Positions 7,001 through 19,861 of a stretch of 38,362 bases of DNA are shown piece by piece (positions within the stretch are counted from its first letter, which is position 1; each line of letters opens with the position of its first letter). The DNA lies in the NCBI GenBank assembly GCA_008933795.1, contig WBUJ01000018.1, positions 1-38,362 of the forward strand, in the 5' to 3' direction. The position numbers were made by a program, and so were the translations under genes. This DNA comes from Candidatus Contendibacter sp. (GTDB lineage: Bacteria; Pseudomonadota; Gammaproteobacteria; Competibacterales; Competibacteraceae). The notes beneath the pieces were generated by a model. That model was not told where the DNA came from, did no database searches, and saw nothing but the letters and a program-made list of their open reading frames with translations.

Positions 7001-9869
7001 AGCGGCGCGGGTGCTGGGTTTCACCGCGCCCGGCGGCGCGGGCGGTCGCCAGCAGGTGGAGGAAAGCCTGCGCGATGGCGCGCTGCTGGTCGCGGCGACG
7101 ATCGTGGCGGCCAGTCCGGTACTGGCGGGGTCGGGATGGCCGGCGCCGGAACTGTGGCCCGCCTTGGCGCCGAGCCTCTTGCTGTTCGGGCTGGCGAGTT
7201 GGCAAGACCGGTCCGCGCCCTGCGCCTACGCGGCGCTGGTCACGTTGACGGTCGGCGTCTGGCTGACCGGCGACTGGCTGGCGCCGACCCCGCTGTTTGG
7301 CCTGGGTCAGCCGTTGCTTAATGTGATGCTGAGTCTGGTGTTGGCGGCGGCGGCGGCGGTCGGGCTGGAAGCGGAACGGGCCGCGTCGTTGGCGTATTGG
7401 CGCGCGCCACTGGCTGTGACCGGCGGCTTGCTGTACGTCCTGGCGCTGGCGGGTACGGCGCCGCTGGGATTCCTGGCCACCGATCTTCGCCTGCCAGTCC
7501 TGCTGGCGCTGCTCTGCGTCGCCTTGTTCCCGGTGGCGCGGTTCTGGCCGAATGCCGCAGCCTGGCGCGGTTTGGGCCTGCCGGTGTTGCTGAGCGCCCT
7601 GGTCGGGAGCCTGGCGGACTGGATCGGCTGCAACGCGCGGGAGGGCGCATGGCTGGCTATCGTCTGGGGTTACGCGCTTTGGAGCGGCGGTAATCTGTTG
7701 TTGCCGCGCTGGAATGGCCGCTGGCCGGGCTGGACGGTGGATCCGGCGCTGTGGCCGCTGCTGGGTTTGGCGAGCGTATTGGGCGGCGGAACGGTCGGCG
7801 TGCTGGACGGCGTGCTATCGCTGGCTGGCCTGCTGGCCATGCTGGCGCTGTATCTGTTCCTCTTGCTGCGCAACACGGCGTGGCCGGGCATGGCTTGGCT
7901 GGCGGTGGCGACGCTGACGGCGAGCGGCTTGCTGGCCAGCGGCGCGCTGGAGTGGAGTTGGTGGGGCCGCGGTCACGATCAATCCGCGACGATCCGGGGC
8001 TGTATCATCGCCTTGGTGGAATTGAACCTGCTGTTCCTGCTGGTTCCGTTGTGGCGGCGGCATGGTCAGCGGTTGGCGCGCGGGTTGCGCTGGTGGCAAT
8101 TCGATCTGGAACCGCCGCTGTTCTGGACGCCGTTCGCGGTGCTGGTTCTGCTGCTCGTGCGCTTGCTGCTGTTAGAGGCCGGCGGCCTGCTGTGGGATGG
8201 CGCGTTCCTACTGGAGCGGTCGGTCTGGGCGCTGACCGGTCTGGCGCTGCTGCTGGCGGCGACGGCGGGCCATGCCTTCCATCTGCGGTCGGAACCGCTG
8301 ACCGCGCAGGTGTTGTTGGCGGCGCTGGGCGCGACGATGCTGGCCGCCTTGCTGGATCTGGACGTACCGCTGGTTGGGTTGCCGCTGGCGGTGGCGCTGT
8401 GGGATGGCGCGCTGCTGCTGGCGTGGCGGTACGGGCCGCGCCGCTGGCAGGTCTGGCGTTCGGCGCTGAACCTTTGGTTGACCGTCCTGCCGGTCGCGAG
8501 CCTGGGTTTGCTGCCGCTGGTGGCCGATTCCCGCTGGACGGTTTGCACTGCAACCCTGCTGGCGCTGGCGGCGGCGATGCTGGCGCGGGGTTGGTGGCAG
8601 AGACTGCCGTTCTGGTTGAACGCAGGACTGGCGCTGGCGCTGGCGGGTAGTTATACGGTCTGGCTGACGGGCGCCGGGTCGCTCGTCCGGACGCCGTGGA
8701 TCGGGCTGGCGCCCTGGTACGCCGCACAGACGGTGGTGCTGATGCTGGGATTCATGACGGTTCGACGGCGGCTGGCGGTGCGGCTGGACGTAGCCGATCC
8801 AGAGGCCGAGATGGAGCGATTCGGTCGGCTGTGCGACCTGGAACAAACGATCGCCGGATTGATTCCATGGTTGCTGGCGTCGAGCGCGCTCTGGCTGGGG
8901 TTGCACGGCTACGCGGCGGTGGCGCATCTGGCCGGATGGGGACCATCGCCGTGGCGGTTCGGTATTCCCGCCGATCCGCTGGCGGCCAGTGCGGCGTTGC
9001 TGATGCTGGCGGGGTTGACGTTTACGCGCGCCTGGCGGCGACCCGACGAGCCGAACTGGGTTTACGCGACCGCGCTGCTACTGGGATTGCTGGCGGTTTA
9101 TGGGCGGTTGCTGGCGCTGGGTTTAGCCCCGTTCGCGGTCGGCGATACCGTCGCGCTGATGACGGCGGGCTACGTCGCCTTCCTGCTGCATCAGTTCGCC
9201 GGTTCGCCGCCGCTGTATCGGCTCGCCCTGGGACTGCCGTTGCTGGCGCTGGCGACCGCGCCGTGGCAGCTCGCCTCGGTCTGGACCGGCGGGACCCTGC
9301 TGGCCGCCGCCGTGCTGTATCTGTCGCTGGCCAGCGCGCTGCGTAATCCCTGGCCGCTGTATCTGGGCGTGCTGGCGCTGAACGGAGCCATCTATCTCTG
9401 GGCGCCGTCGTGGGCGGAGCGTTATGGGTTGTGGCAGTTCTACATCGCGCCAGCGGCGGTGTCGGTGCTGGCGCTGTTGCATCTGCATCGTCGGGAGCTG
9501 CGGCCCAACGTGCTGAATGGGGCGCGACTGGCGGCGCTGAGCGCGCTCTACGCCGGAGCGGGACTGGACGTGTTTCTGCGGCCGGAGTTGAGCGTGTTCG
9601 TGTTGGCGCTGGCTTTGGCGCTGGTCGGGATCGTCGCTGGCGTTGCCCTGCGCATCCGCGCCTTTCTCTACGCCGGGGTGGCGTTTCTGGTGCTGAACGT
9701 GGTCGGACAACTGGTTCGGTTGTATCCCGAGCAGAGCCTGAGTCGGGCGCTGATCCTGCTCGGGCTGGGAACAGCGATCACGGTGGGGATGGTGCTGTTC
9801 AATCTCAAGCGGGAGGCGATCCTGCGGCGGGTGCGGATCGTGCGCGCCGATCTGGCAACGTGGGACTGA
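4092..9869 (+). CDS. Giant polytopic membrane protein, 1925 residues, function unknown
   Basis: Residues 1-25 form one hydrophobic segment (MLGFLALAWLISPIILLIA). A charged cytoplasmic-type region (about 60-145) and a Pro-rich linker to about 260 follow. From residue 270 to the C-terminus hydrophobic helices follow one another almost without a break, dozens in all, rich in Leu, Ala and Trp. No catalytic motif was recognised. The layout recalls large uncharacterised bacterial membrane proteins of the DUF2339 kind, but I cannot assign the family. The start is GTG at 4092 with a purine-rich GGAGGGGGG just upstream. It follows pspA by 39 bases, so a role in envelope stress is possible (inference). 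Two repetitive palindromic elements lie in frame inside it, at 4537-4648 and 6601-6650. The C-terminus ends with a charged helix (VLFNLKREAILRRVRIVRAD). Confidence 0.85.
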   Translation: MEWVMLGFLALAWLISPIILLIALVVARRQLRELRQRPVARSAPEPPDDSPPLPTTPPLSGGGRYAPADLENLLLLRLELHRLADVGALPEPRHRQLSDDLDRLWERHLRKGGVSPDSEVWRFRRALAWNLLAQGVDTPPGPPPWQPVALTPGLSPAGGREEASVPLSAGVKIPSPLVREVWGGGGEPLAPPPTLESLEPPPVASPGPRRPLPLRPPVPALHRAPVESSPAPGPAWEQPAPAADWRPAAPSPLEQALRALSGWPRLIAPFLAQNIGWFVGGFCFVAGALFLIANTTGFVNALVVFASLLGATVFLIWAGYQFRRKGPELMVASSMLLTLGLLLAPLDLAVAVRLASASAGDGLLLTVGLLIVAGALAAFAWAAGLVSGLMDRALMGRYPWLLTALAATQLAAPLAVVVPDWPGLAVLHGVLLGLLGYGLRAFAGEWLRRLFVDRWLITYYAAGLLVYTAAVSFVHLTWLWPEPLPAGYAGPFLMALCGLLFPVDAAFKDWVHKYAFLSRFSFALYGLSAVAVAVAIQTTPTAILTLALGAVLYGWVTWRYRTLPPLYLLFGCVAGLYGYGILNMLPPAWRELASLPGLLALLGLCRWASSRSRAIALQCLVAFGLLLVGLTAWSLVWIAPGWLGFATAATAALLAYVAVRLALALPEADPRWAWADVGVVALAMAAVAYAPDWIGSSWGSRIAFGLLALAALWTALGMHDRRQAPISRTVFVVGALSNVALVLVLGGLALWPAPLGRWEPILLLVLAGALLLWLSLGLRQQALFYGVLACAGGIGVLIKRGWFPGPSTGLGEFAATLALWALLWWLAWRFPFSPRVPTTPALRATPPYPRRGKFSSESSSVLVRAPLEHAMVLLWVVGLVHLGQRLVAGGVAWSWPWTAGLATLTGLLLIGHFHRFRWAALPMLVGLAGLLVGLGRGGWTLPWLGAAAVLYALLVWRLGIAALARPSVWRAARVLGFTAPGGAGGRQQVEESLRDGALLVAATIVAASPVLAGSGWPAPELWPALAPSLLLFGLASWQDRSAPCAYAALVTLTVGVWLTGDWLAPTPLFGLGQPLLNVMLSLVLAAAAAVGLEAERAASLAYWRAPLAVTGGLLYVLALAGTAPLGFLATDLRLPVLLALLCVALFPVARFWPNAAAWRGLGLPVLLSALVGSLADWIGCNAREGAWLAIVWGYALWSGGNLLLPRWNGRWPGWTVDPALWPLLGLASVLGGGTVGVLDGVLSLAGLLAMLALYLFLLLRNTAWPGMAWLAVATLTASGLLASGALEWSWWGRGHDQSATIRGCIIALVELNLLFLLVPLWRRHGQRLARGLRWWQFDLEPPLFWTPFAVLVLLLVRLLLLEAGGLLWDGAFLLERSVWALTGLALLLAATAGHAFHLRSEPLTAQVLLAALGATMLAALLDLDVPLVGLPLAVALWDGALLLAWRYGPRRWQVWRSALNLWLTVLPVASLGLLPLVADSRWTVCTATLLALAAAMLARGWWQRLPFWLNAGLALALAGSYTVWLTGAGSLVRTPWIGLAPWYAAQTVVLMLGFMTVRRRLAVRLDVADPEAEMERFGRLCDLEQTIAGLIPWLLASSALWLGLHGYAAVAHLAGWGPSPWRFGIPADPLAASAALLMLAGLTFTRAWRRPDEPNWVYATALLLGLLAVYGRLLALGLAPFAVGDTVALMTAGYVAFLLHQFAGSPPLYRLALGLPLLALATAPWQLASVWTGGTLLAAAVLYLSLASALRNPWPLYLGVLALNGAIYLWAPSWAERYGLWQFYIAPAAVSVLALLHLHRRELRPNVLNGARLAALSALYAGAGLDVFLRPELSVFVLALALALVGIVAGVALRIRAFLYAGVAFLVLNVVGQLVRLYPEQSLSRALILLGLGTAITVGMVLFNLKREAILRRVRIVRADLATWD
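4537..4648. repeat. GC-rich palindromic repeat element inside a coding sequence
   Basis: The stretch begins CCCTCACTCCC and contains an 11-bp perfect stem (4550-4560 with 4565-4575, 4-base loop). A second pyrimidine/purine tract pair follows (from 4611), ending in a run of eight G. It encodes Pro/Gly-rich peptide (LTPGLSPAGGREE and PSPLVREVWGGGG) that differs from the surrounding protein. The composition matches the CCCTC...GAGGG dispersed elements common in bacterial genomes. Relatives are at 21173-21212 and 24090-24129. Confidence 0.7.
6601..6650. repeat. Short palindromic repeat element in frame within the giant membrane gene
   Basis: A 9-bp perfect stem CCCCTCCTT (6625-6633) pairs with AAGGAGGGG (6638-6646) around a 4-base loop, followed by an AT-rich AAAATTTTC patch unlike the flanks. 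It encodes VPTTPALRATPPYPRRGKF in a loop between hydrophobic segments. The form is that of a small dispersed repeat that has kept the reading frame. Confidence 0.6.
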
Positions 9870-9902
9870 TACTAATTCCCGGCAGGTTTTGGTATTTCTT
9901 GA

Positions 9903-10022
9903 GGAATACAACACATTTCCGTCAGCCAGATCGTGGCCACCCTCGATTATGCCGATGCCAGCGCGTTTACCCGCACGTTTCGGCGCTGATCCGGAAATGC
10001 GCCGGACGCACAGCGAGCGCGG
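9903..10022 (+). pseudogene. Remnant of an AraC-family regulator (C-terminal helix-turn-helix)
   Basis: In this frame the DNA reads ISVSQIVATLDYADASAF, then TRTFRR, a TGA stop at 9987-9989, then SGNAPDAQRAR. This is the second helix-turn-helix of AraC/XylS regulators, where the family has FRRWSG; the stop falls on the codon expected to be Trp (TGG to TGA). A second in-frame stop just upstream (9900-9902) leaves only about 40 recognisable residues. No sensor domain or first helix-turn-helix is present. It abuts the stop of the giant membrane gene, so rearrangement probably removed the rest. Confidence 0.65.
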
Positions 10023-10147
10023 ACCCCCGAGCGAAAAACGTGGCGGGTGTTACCGTTGCCCGGTGATGAACAGAAGAGCGGCATCGCGCTGGACTTGATG
10101 CCAGCGCGCAAATCGATCATCCACTGCCGCCGCGCCACGCCGCGCAC

Positions 10148-10175
10148 CGGACTTTGGTCGGGGATGGGGTATAAT
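10148..10175 (+). promoter_or_regulatory. Putative sigma70 promoter upstream of the ygiM-like gene
   Basis: A consensus -10 TATAAT lies at 10170-10175. The best -35 (CGGACT, 16-bp spacer) is weak. Transcription would start near 10182, about 140 bases before the ygiM-like GTG, leaving room for the leader ORF at 10213. Confidence 0.5.
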
Positions 10176-10212
10176 TCCACGCGATTTCCGAAAACATAAT
10201 GCTTCCGACGCA

Positions 10213-10326
10213 ATGACGCACCCAAATCCAAGCACGATCGTTCGGACCACTCTGGTCCCGATGCAACCCATTCCCACCCTGCGCGAGCCGGGCATTCGTC
10301 GCCCGACCCAACCGGTGCTCGCGTGA
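10213..10326 (+). CDS. Possible 37-codon leader ORF overlapping the ygiM-like start
   Basis: ATG at 10213 opens a 37-codon frame (MTHPNPSTIVRTTLV...) ending in TGA at 10324-10326. That stop overlaps the GTG start of the next gene as GTGA, a layout typical of translational coupling. The next gene has no evident Shine-Dalgarno site of its own, which favours coupling. Against it: the ORF itself has no clear ribosome site and the peptide is unrecognised. Confidence 0.3.
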   Translation: MTHPNPSTIVRTTLVPMQPIPTLREPGIRRPTQPVLA

Positions 10327-10964
10327 AGCGCCGGCTTCTCTGGTGCATCCCCTGGGTGTTCGTCGCCGGAGCCGCTCCCGCCCAAGCCGAACGCAGCTAT
10401 GCGACCGATCTTTGCACCGTCCCGGTCCAGAGCGGCGCCGCTCCCGCGTACAAGATCTTGCGCATGGTGAGCAGTGGAACATCGCTGGAGATTCTGGAAC
10501 CCAACATCCAGGGCTACACCAAGGTCAAGACGCCGGAGGGGACGGTCGGTTGGATCATGACCCAATACCTGATGGATCAGCCCAGCGCCCGGAGCCGGCT
10601 GGGGCAACTGGAGGCGCGCGTCGCCACCCTGGAGAACGAAAACCGCGTGCTGCGGGGCGACGCCGAAGCGCTGGGTGCCGCTCGCGACGCCTCGACTCGC
10701 TGCGGCGAGGAACTGACGGCGGTTCGCCGCACCGCGTCGCAAACTTTGGCGATCAACGAAGAAAACCGCCGGCTACAAGAAGAGGTAGCGACCGCGCGCG
10801 AACGGCAAAGCCAACTGGAACTGGAGAACGCCACCTTGCGCGACCAATCTCACCGCAACTGGTTCGTCGCCGGGGCCGGCGCGGTCTTTGGGGGGCTGTT
10901 GTGCGGTCTCGTCATCCCGCGCCTCTCCTGGGGTCGGCGGCGACGGAGCTGGGACCAGTTCTGA
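10323..10964 (+). CDS. SH3-domain protein with C-terminal membrane anchor (YgiM-like)
   Basis: The 213-residue envelope protein has a signal peptide (residues 1-22, ending AGAAPAQA), a bacterial SH3 domain (about 25-90, with ILEPNIQGYTKVKTPEGTVG and the closing WIMTQYL), a coiled coil (about 95-180, ENENRVL and ENRRLQEE) and one membrane helix (about 187-205) followed by an Arg-rich tail. This order and length are those of the E. coli YgiM family. Bacterial SH3 domains often bind cell wall, but no substrate can be named. The start is GTG at 10323 without a clear ribosome site. Convergent with a small minus-strand ORF that overlaps its last 53 bases. Confidence 0.85.
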   Translation: MKRRLLWCIPWVFVAGAAPAQAERSYATDLCTVPVQSGAAPAYKILRMVSSGTSLEILEPNIQGYTKVKTPEGTVGWIMTQYLMDQPSARSRLGQLEARVATLENENRVLRGDAEALGAARDASTRCGEELTAVRRTASQTLAINEENRRLQEEVATARERQSQLELENATLRDQSHRNWFVAGAGAVFGGLLCGLVIPRLSWGRRRRSWDQF

Positions 10965-11157
10965 CCGGAGGAGCGGTCGCCGGAGCACCGCGGGTCAGGC
11001 CAAGGCGCGACGTTGCCCGACCTACCGGGATCTGCGGCACCTTGATACCAGTTCCCCGCAACTCCTCTCCCACCAACTCGAACTCCGGCTCTCGCCCCGA
11101 CAGCAGTCGCGACAGGCGGATGATCGGTCGTCCCCCAGACCGGGCCTTCGTCGTCAT
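10912..11157 (-). CDS. Small hypothetical protein downstream of the macroglobulin gene
   Basis: An 81-codon frame from ATG at 11157 has a good ribosome site (AAGGGG, eight bases upstream). It lies 58 bases after the macroglobulin stop in the same direction, so it could be its operon tail. The N-terminal half (GGRPIIRLSRLLSG, then FELVGEELRGTGIKVPQ) looks like a real folded sequence. The C-terminal 25 residues are Pro/Ala/Arg-rich and run antisense to the ygiM-like gene, so they may be read-through after loss of an earlier stop. I do not recognise the family. Confidence 0.45.
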   Translation of the reverse strand: MTTKARSGGRPIIRLSRLLSGREPEFELVGEELRGTGIKVPQIPVGRATSRLGLTRGAPATAPPVRTGPSSVAADPRRGAG

Positions 11158-11215
11158 TCAGTTCCCCTTGGGCAAGTTCGGCGACTGGCCCGTCCTGGTT
11201 CGTCTTTGCCCCGTG

Positions 11216-16417
<5,202 letters not shown>

Positions 16418-16632
16418 GGGGAACTCCTTGGGCAACCGGCTGGGGATGGCGGTTCTTGCGACGGCCCGGGTCGAATCGGGGATGACGGGCAAGGCTGAAT
16501 ATATACAGTTAATGATAGCCCGTTCCGGCGCAGTTGGTTGGCGACGGGCGGTCTGCGTCGCTACCATGGCGAAACGTGGTTCGTTATGAAAAAATAGTAT
16601 GAACAGTTTATTGCAACACATCGGTTTTCATC

Positions 16633-17541
16633 GTGATCGATTCGGAGGGTTATCGGCCAAACGTCGGCATCATCCTGTGCAATGCCGATGGGCGCTTGTT
16701 CTGGGCGAAACGCATTGGCCAGCATTCCTGGCAGTTTCCCCAGGGCGGCATTCGGCGGGATGAGTCGCCCGAGCAGGCCATGTTTCGCGAGCTGGCCGAG
16801 GAAGTCGGCCTGCGGCCGGAGCATGTCGAAGTGATCGGCTGCACCAAGGGCTGGCTGCGCTATCGCCTCCCCAAGCGCCTGATCCGTCGGGGCAACCAGC
16901 CGCCCTGCATCGGCCAGAAACAGGTCTGGTTCCTGCTGCGGATGTTGGGCGGCGAGGAGGCGGTGTGCCTGGATTCCTCGGAACGCCCCGAATTCGATCA
17001 CTGGCAGTGGGTGGATTATTGGTATCCGCTGCGGGCCGTGGTACCGTTCAAACGCCACGTGTACTGGCGCGCTCTGCGCGAACTGGCGCCGCTGCTGCTT
17101 CCCATCCGCCTGCCGAAGCGTCCGATCCCCACCCGGCGTCACGACGACGCGCTGCCCGAGCGGCCGGCCCGACGGGGCTCGGGGTTCGATGGCCTGCCGA
17201 CGCCGGTTCGGACGCTGGGGGTGGCCATGGAGGTGGCCACGGCGGCCATGGAGATCGCCATGGAAGCCACTCTCGCGGTCTCCCGCCCGCCGGAGCTGGA
17301 ACCGGCGCGCCCCGCGGCGGCGATCAAACCCACACCGGTTTTGCCCCTGCGCCGGGTGGAGACCTACCCGCATCCGGTCATCACCCGCATGGTCGTCGCG
17401 GCGCGACGCGGCGGAGTTCTTGAACCGATGACGGTGGTCGCCACGCCGACTCGGGAAGTAGCAGCGGTGACGTCCGCCCTGGATGGGCCGCGCCCCCCCC
17501 GTCCGTCGACGCCGCGCTCGCGCCGGGTTTCCCGACGCTGA
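16633..17541 (+). CDS. rppH: RNA pyrophosphohydrolase RppH with long C-terminal extension
   Basis: A Nudix enzyme that removes pyrophosphate from mRNA 5' ends and so triggers RNase E decay. The start is GTG at 16633 ([17 protein letters not shown], the canonical RppH opening). The Nudix box is complete: Gly38, Glu44, REL at 52-54, Glu56-Glu57, Gly59. The core ends near residue 160, the normal RppH length; the protein runs on to 302. The extra 140 residues are rich in Pro, Arg, Ala and Val, include [16 protein letters not shown] from a three-fold GCCATGGA repeat (17224-17264), and end in a basic tail (RSRRVSRR). The tail could be an RNA-binding or protein-docking region, or extended reading after loss of a stop. 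ptsP follows 46 bases later; rppH-ptsP order is conserved in gammaproteobacteria. Confidence 0.93.
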   Translation: MIDSEGYRPNVGIILCNADGRLFWAKRIGQHSWQFPQGGIRRDESPEQAMFRELAEEVGLRPEHVEVIGCTKGWLRYRLPKRLIRRGNQPPCIGQKQVWFLLRMLGGEEAVCLDSSERPEFDHWQWVDYWYPLRAVVPFKRHVYWRALRELAPLLLPIRLPKRPIPTRRHDDALPERPARRGSGFDGLPTPVRTLGVAMEVATAAMEIAMEATLAVSRPPELEPARPAAAIKPTPVLPLRRVETYPHPVITRMVVAARRGGVLEPMTVVATPTREVAAVTSALDGPRPPRPSTPRSRRVSRR

Positions 17542-17587
17542 GCGTTTCCCTGCACCCATCGTTTGTTTTCAGCCGAGACCGGTTCCT

Positions 17588-19852
17588 ATGCTGGATATCC
17601 TGCGGCGCATCATCCAGGACATCAATGCCGCCCACGACCTGAACGAAGCGCTTGGCGTGATCGTTGCCGAGGTCAAGACTGCCATTCACACCGACGTGTG
17701 CTCGGTGTACATGACCGACTCCGTTCGCGGCGAACATGTGTTGATGGCCACCGATGGCCTGCGGCCGGGCGCGGTCGGCAAGGTGCGGCTGAAGCTGGGG
17801 CAAGGACTGATCGGGTTGGCCGCCAGCCGGGCCGAGCCGGTCAACGTCGACAACGCGCCCGCCCATCCCGCCTTCCGCTACATCGCCGCCACGGGCGAGG
17901 CGCCGTTCCACGGCTTCGTTGGCGTCCCGATCATTCGCCGGCGCAAGGTGCTGGGCGTGCTGGCGGCGCAGCAGCGCGAGCAGCGCAAGTACACCGCCGA
18001 CGAGGAGTCGTTCCTGGTGACGCTGGCCGCGCAACTGGCCGGTTGCATCAACCAGGCGGAAATCCGCCAAGCGCTGGACCGGCTGAATGGCGATGCGCTG
18101 GCAAACACCTTGTTCCTGGAAGGCGTGGCCAGTGCTCGCGGTCTGGCGATCGGCGAGGCGGTGGTGGTGTTTCCGGCCGCCGCTTTGGAGCGGGTCCCGG
18201 ACAAGGACATCGACGATCCAGAGGCCGAAGCCTCGCGGTTCCGGCAGGCGGTGGCGGCGGAACTGGCCGAGTTGCAGCGGCTCAGCGAGCGGATGCGTCT
18301 CTTGTTGTCGGCTGGCGACCGGGCGTTGTTCGACGCCTACGCCCTACTGCTGGGCAGCGACAGCCTAGTGAACGGCACCCTGGAGCGGATTTACGCCGGC
18401 AACTGGGCGCCCGGCGCGCTGCGCGCCACGGTGCTGGAATACGCCAATATCTTCACTGAGATGGACGATCCCTACCTGCGCGAGCGCGCCGCCGACATCC
18501 TCGATCTCGGTCAGCGTCTGCTCAACCGCTTGCAGGAAGCGCAGTCGGTCAACCGCCAGTACCCCGATCACACGATTCTGATGGGCGAGGAGATCAGCGT
18601 CTCTCAACTGCTGGACGTGCCCACCGAGAAGCTCAAGGGCCTGGTGTCGGTGCGCGGCACCGGCGCCTCTCACGTCGCCCTGCTGGCGCGCGGCCTGGGG
18701 GCGCCGGCGGTGTTCGGGGTCAGCAACCTACCGCCAGGCCGGCTGAACGGGCGCGAAGTGGTGGTGGATGGCTACACCGTGCGGGTGTGCATCCAACCCA
18801 GCCCGGCGCTGCGCCAGGAATACCTGAAGCTGATCGCCGACGAGGCCGAACTGTCGCGCGATTTGCAGCACCTGCGCGATTTGCCGGCGGAAACCCCGGA
18901 CGGTCATCGGCTGGAATTACACGCCAACTCCGGGCTGTTCGCCGACATCGCCGCCGCCCGCGACAGCGGCGTGCAGGGCGTCGGGCTGTATCGATCGGAG
19001 TTGCATTTCTTTCTGCGCGACCGCTTTCCCGGCGAGGAGGAGCAAACCACGCTGTACACGCGGGTGCTGCGGATGATGGAGCCACATCCGGTGGTGTTGC
19101 GCACCCTGGACATCGGTGGCGACAAGCCCTTGCCGTATTTCCCGATCGAGGAACAGAACCCGTTTCTGGGCTGGCGCGGTATCCGCATCAGCTTGGATCA
19201 GCCCGACCTGTTCAAGACCCAGTTGCGAGCGATGCTGCGCGCGGGAACCGCCCATCCGAATCTGTCGATCCTGTTGCCGATGATCGGCAGCATCGGCGAA
19301 TTGAGCGAGGCGCTGGATCTGTTGCGCGAGGCCCAGGCGGAACTGGCGGAGGACGGCGTGACGGTCAGGGCGCCGCGAGTGGGGATCATGGTGGAGGTGC
19401 CGTCGGCGGTCTACCAGATCGACAAACTGATCCGCATGGTGGATTTCGCCTCCATCGGCAGCAACGATCTGACGCAATATCTCCTGGCGGTGGATCGCAA
19501 TAACGACCGGGTGGCCAAGCTGTATGATTCCCTGCACCCCGTGGTGCTGGCGGCGACCCGCCATGTGGTCGAGCAGGTGCGGGCCGCGGGTCGGCCGATC
19601 GGCGTCTGCGGCGAGATGGCCGGCGATCCAGCGGGCGCCCTGCTGCTGATGGCGATGGGGGTGGACAGCCTAAGCATGAACCTCGGTAGCTTACTCAAGA
19701 TCAAGTGGCTGATCCGCAGCGTCCCCTACTGCGAGGCTCGGACGCTCTTGGCTGAAGTGGCGGATTGCGACCGCGCCGCCGCGATCCGCGACCGCGCCAA
19801 CGCCTTTCTGGAACAGCATGGCCTGAGTGGGTTGTTGCGGGTGGGGAAGTAG
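17588..19852 (+). CDS. ptsP: PEP-protein phosphotransferase PtsP (nitrogen PTS enzyme I)
   Basis: First enzyme of the nitrogen-related phosphotransferase relay: it autophosphorylates from PEP and passes phosphate to NPr. The start is ATG at 17588 (MLDILRRIIQDINAAHDL), giving 754 residues, close to the 748 of E. coli. The frame is open 35 codons upstream, but that part overlaps rppH and is unlike the family. Domains: GAF sensor (about 1-160), PEP-utiliser N domain, swivelling domain with phospho-His362 in GTGASHVALLARG, and a C-terminal TIM barrel with GGDKPLPYF, MVEVPSAVYQID, SNDLTQYLLAVDRNND and the active-site Cys674 in GVCGEMAGDP. All key residues are present. NPr and EIIA-Ntr genes are not in the window. 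Confidence 0.96.
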   Translation: MLDILRRIIQDINAAHDLNEALGVIVAEVKTAIHTDVCSVYMTDSVRGEHVLMATDGLRPGAVGKVRLKLGQGLIGLAASRAEPVNVDNAPAHPAFRYIAATGEAPFHGFVGVPIIRRRKVLGVLAAQQREQRKYTADEESFLVTLAAQLAGCINQAEIRQALDRLNGDALANTLFLEGVASARGLAIGEAVVVFPAAALERVPDKDIDDPEAEASRFRQAVAAELAELQRLSERMRLLLSAGDRALFDAYALLLGSDSLVNGTLERIYAGNWAPGALRATVLEYANIFTEMDDPYLRERAADILDLGQRLLNRLQEAQSVNRQYPDHTILMGEEISVSQLLDVPTEKLKGLVSVRGTGASHVALLARGLGAPAVFGVSNLPPGRLNGREVVVDGYTVRVCIQPSPALRQEYLKLIADEAELSRDLQHLRDLPAETPDGHRLELHANSGLFADIAAARDSGVQGVGLYRSELHFFLRDRFPGEEEQTTLYTRVLRMMEPHPVVLRTLDIGGDKPLPYFPIEEQNPFLGWRGIRISLDQPDLFKTQLRAMLRAGTAHPNLSILLPMIGSIGELSEALDLLREAQAELAEDGVTVRAPRVGIMVEVPSAVYQIDKLIRMVDFASIGSNDLTQYLLAVDRNNDRVAKLYDSLHPVVLAATRHVVEQVRAAGRPIGVCGEMAGDPAGALLLMAMGVDSLSMNLGSLLKIKWLIRSVPYCEARTLLAEVADCDRAAAIRDRANAFLEQHGLSGLLRVGK

Positions 19853-19861
19853 CAAGCACAA

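Noticed and set aside
16418..16621. N-terminal extension of the macroglobulin to a start at 16621
   Set aside because: The ATG at 16417 has AAGGAG and begins a textbook signal peptide; the 68 extra residues would hide it.
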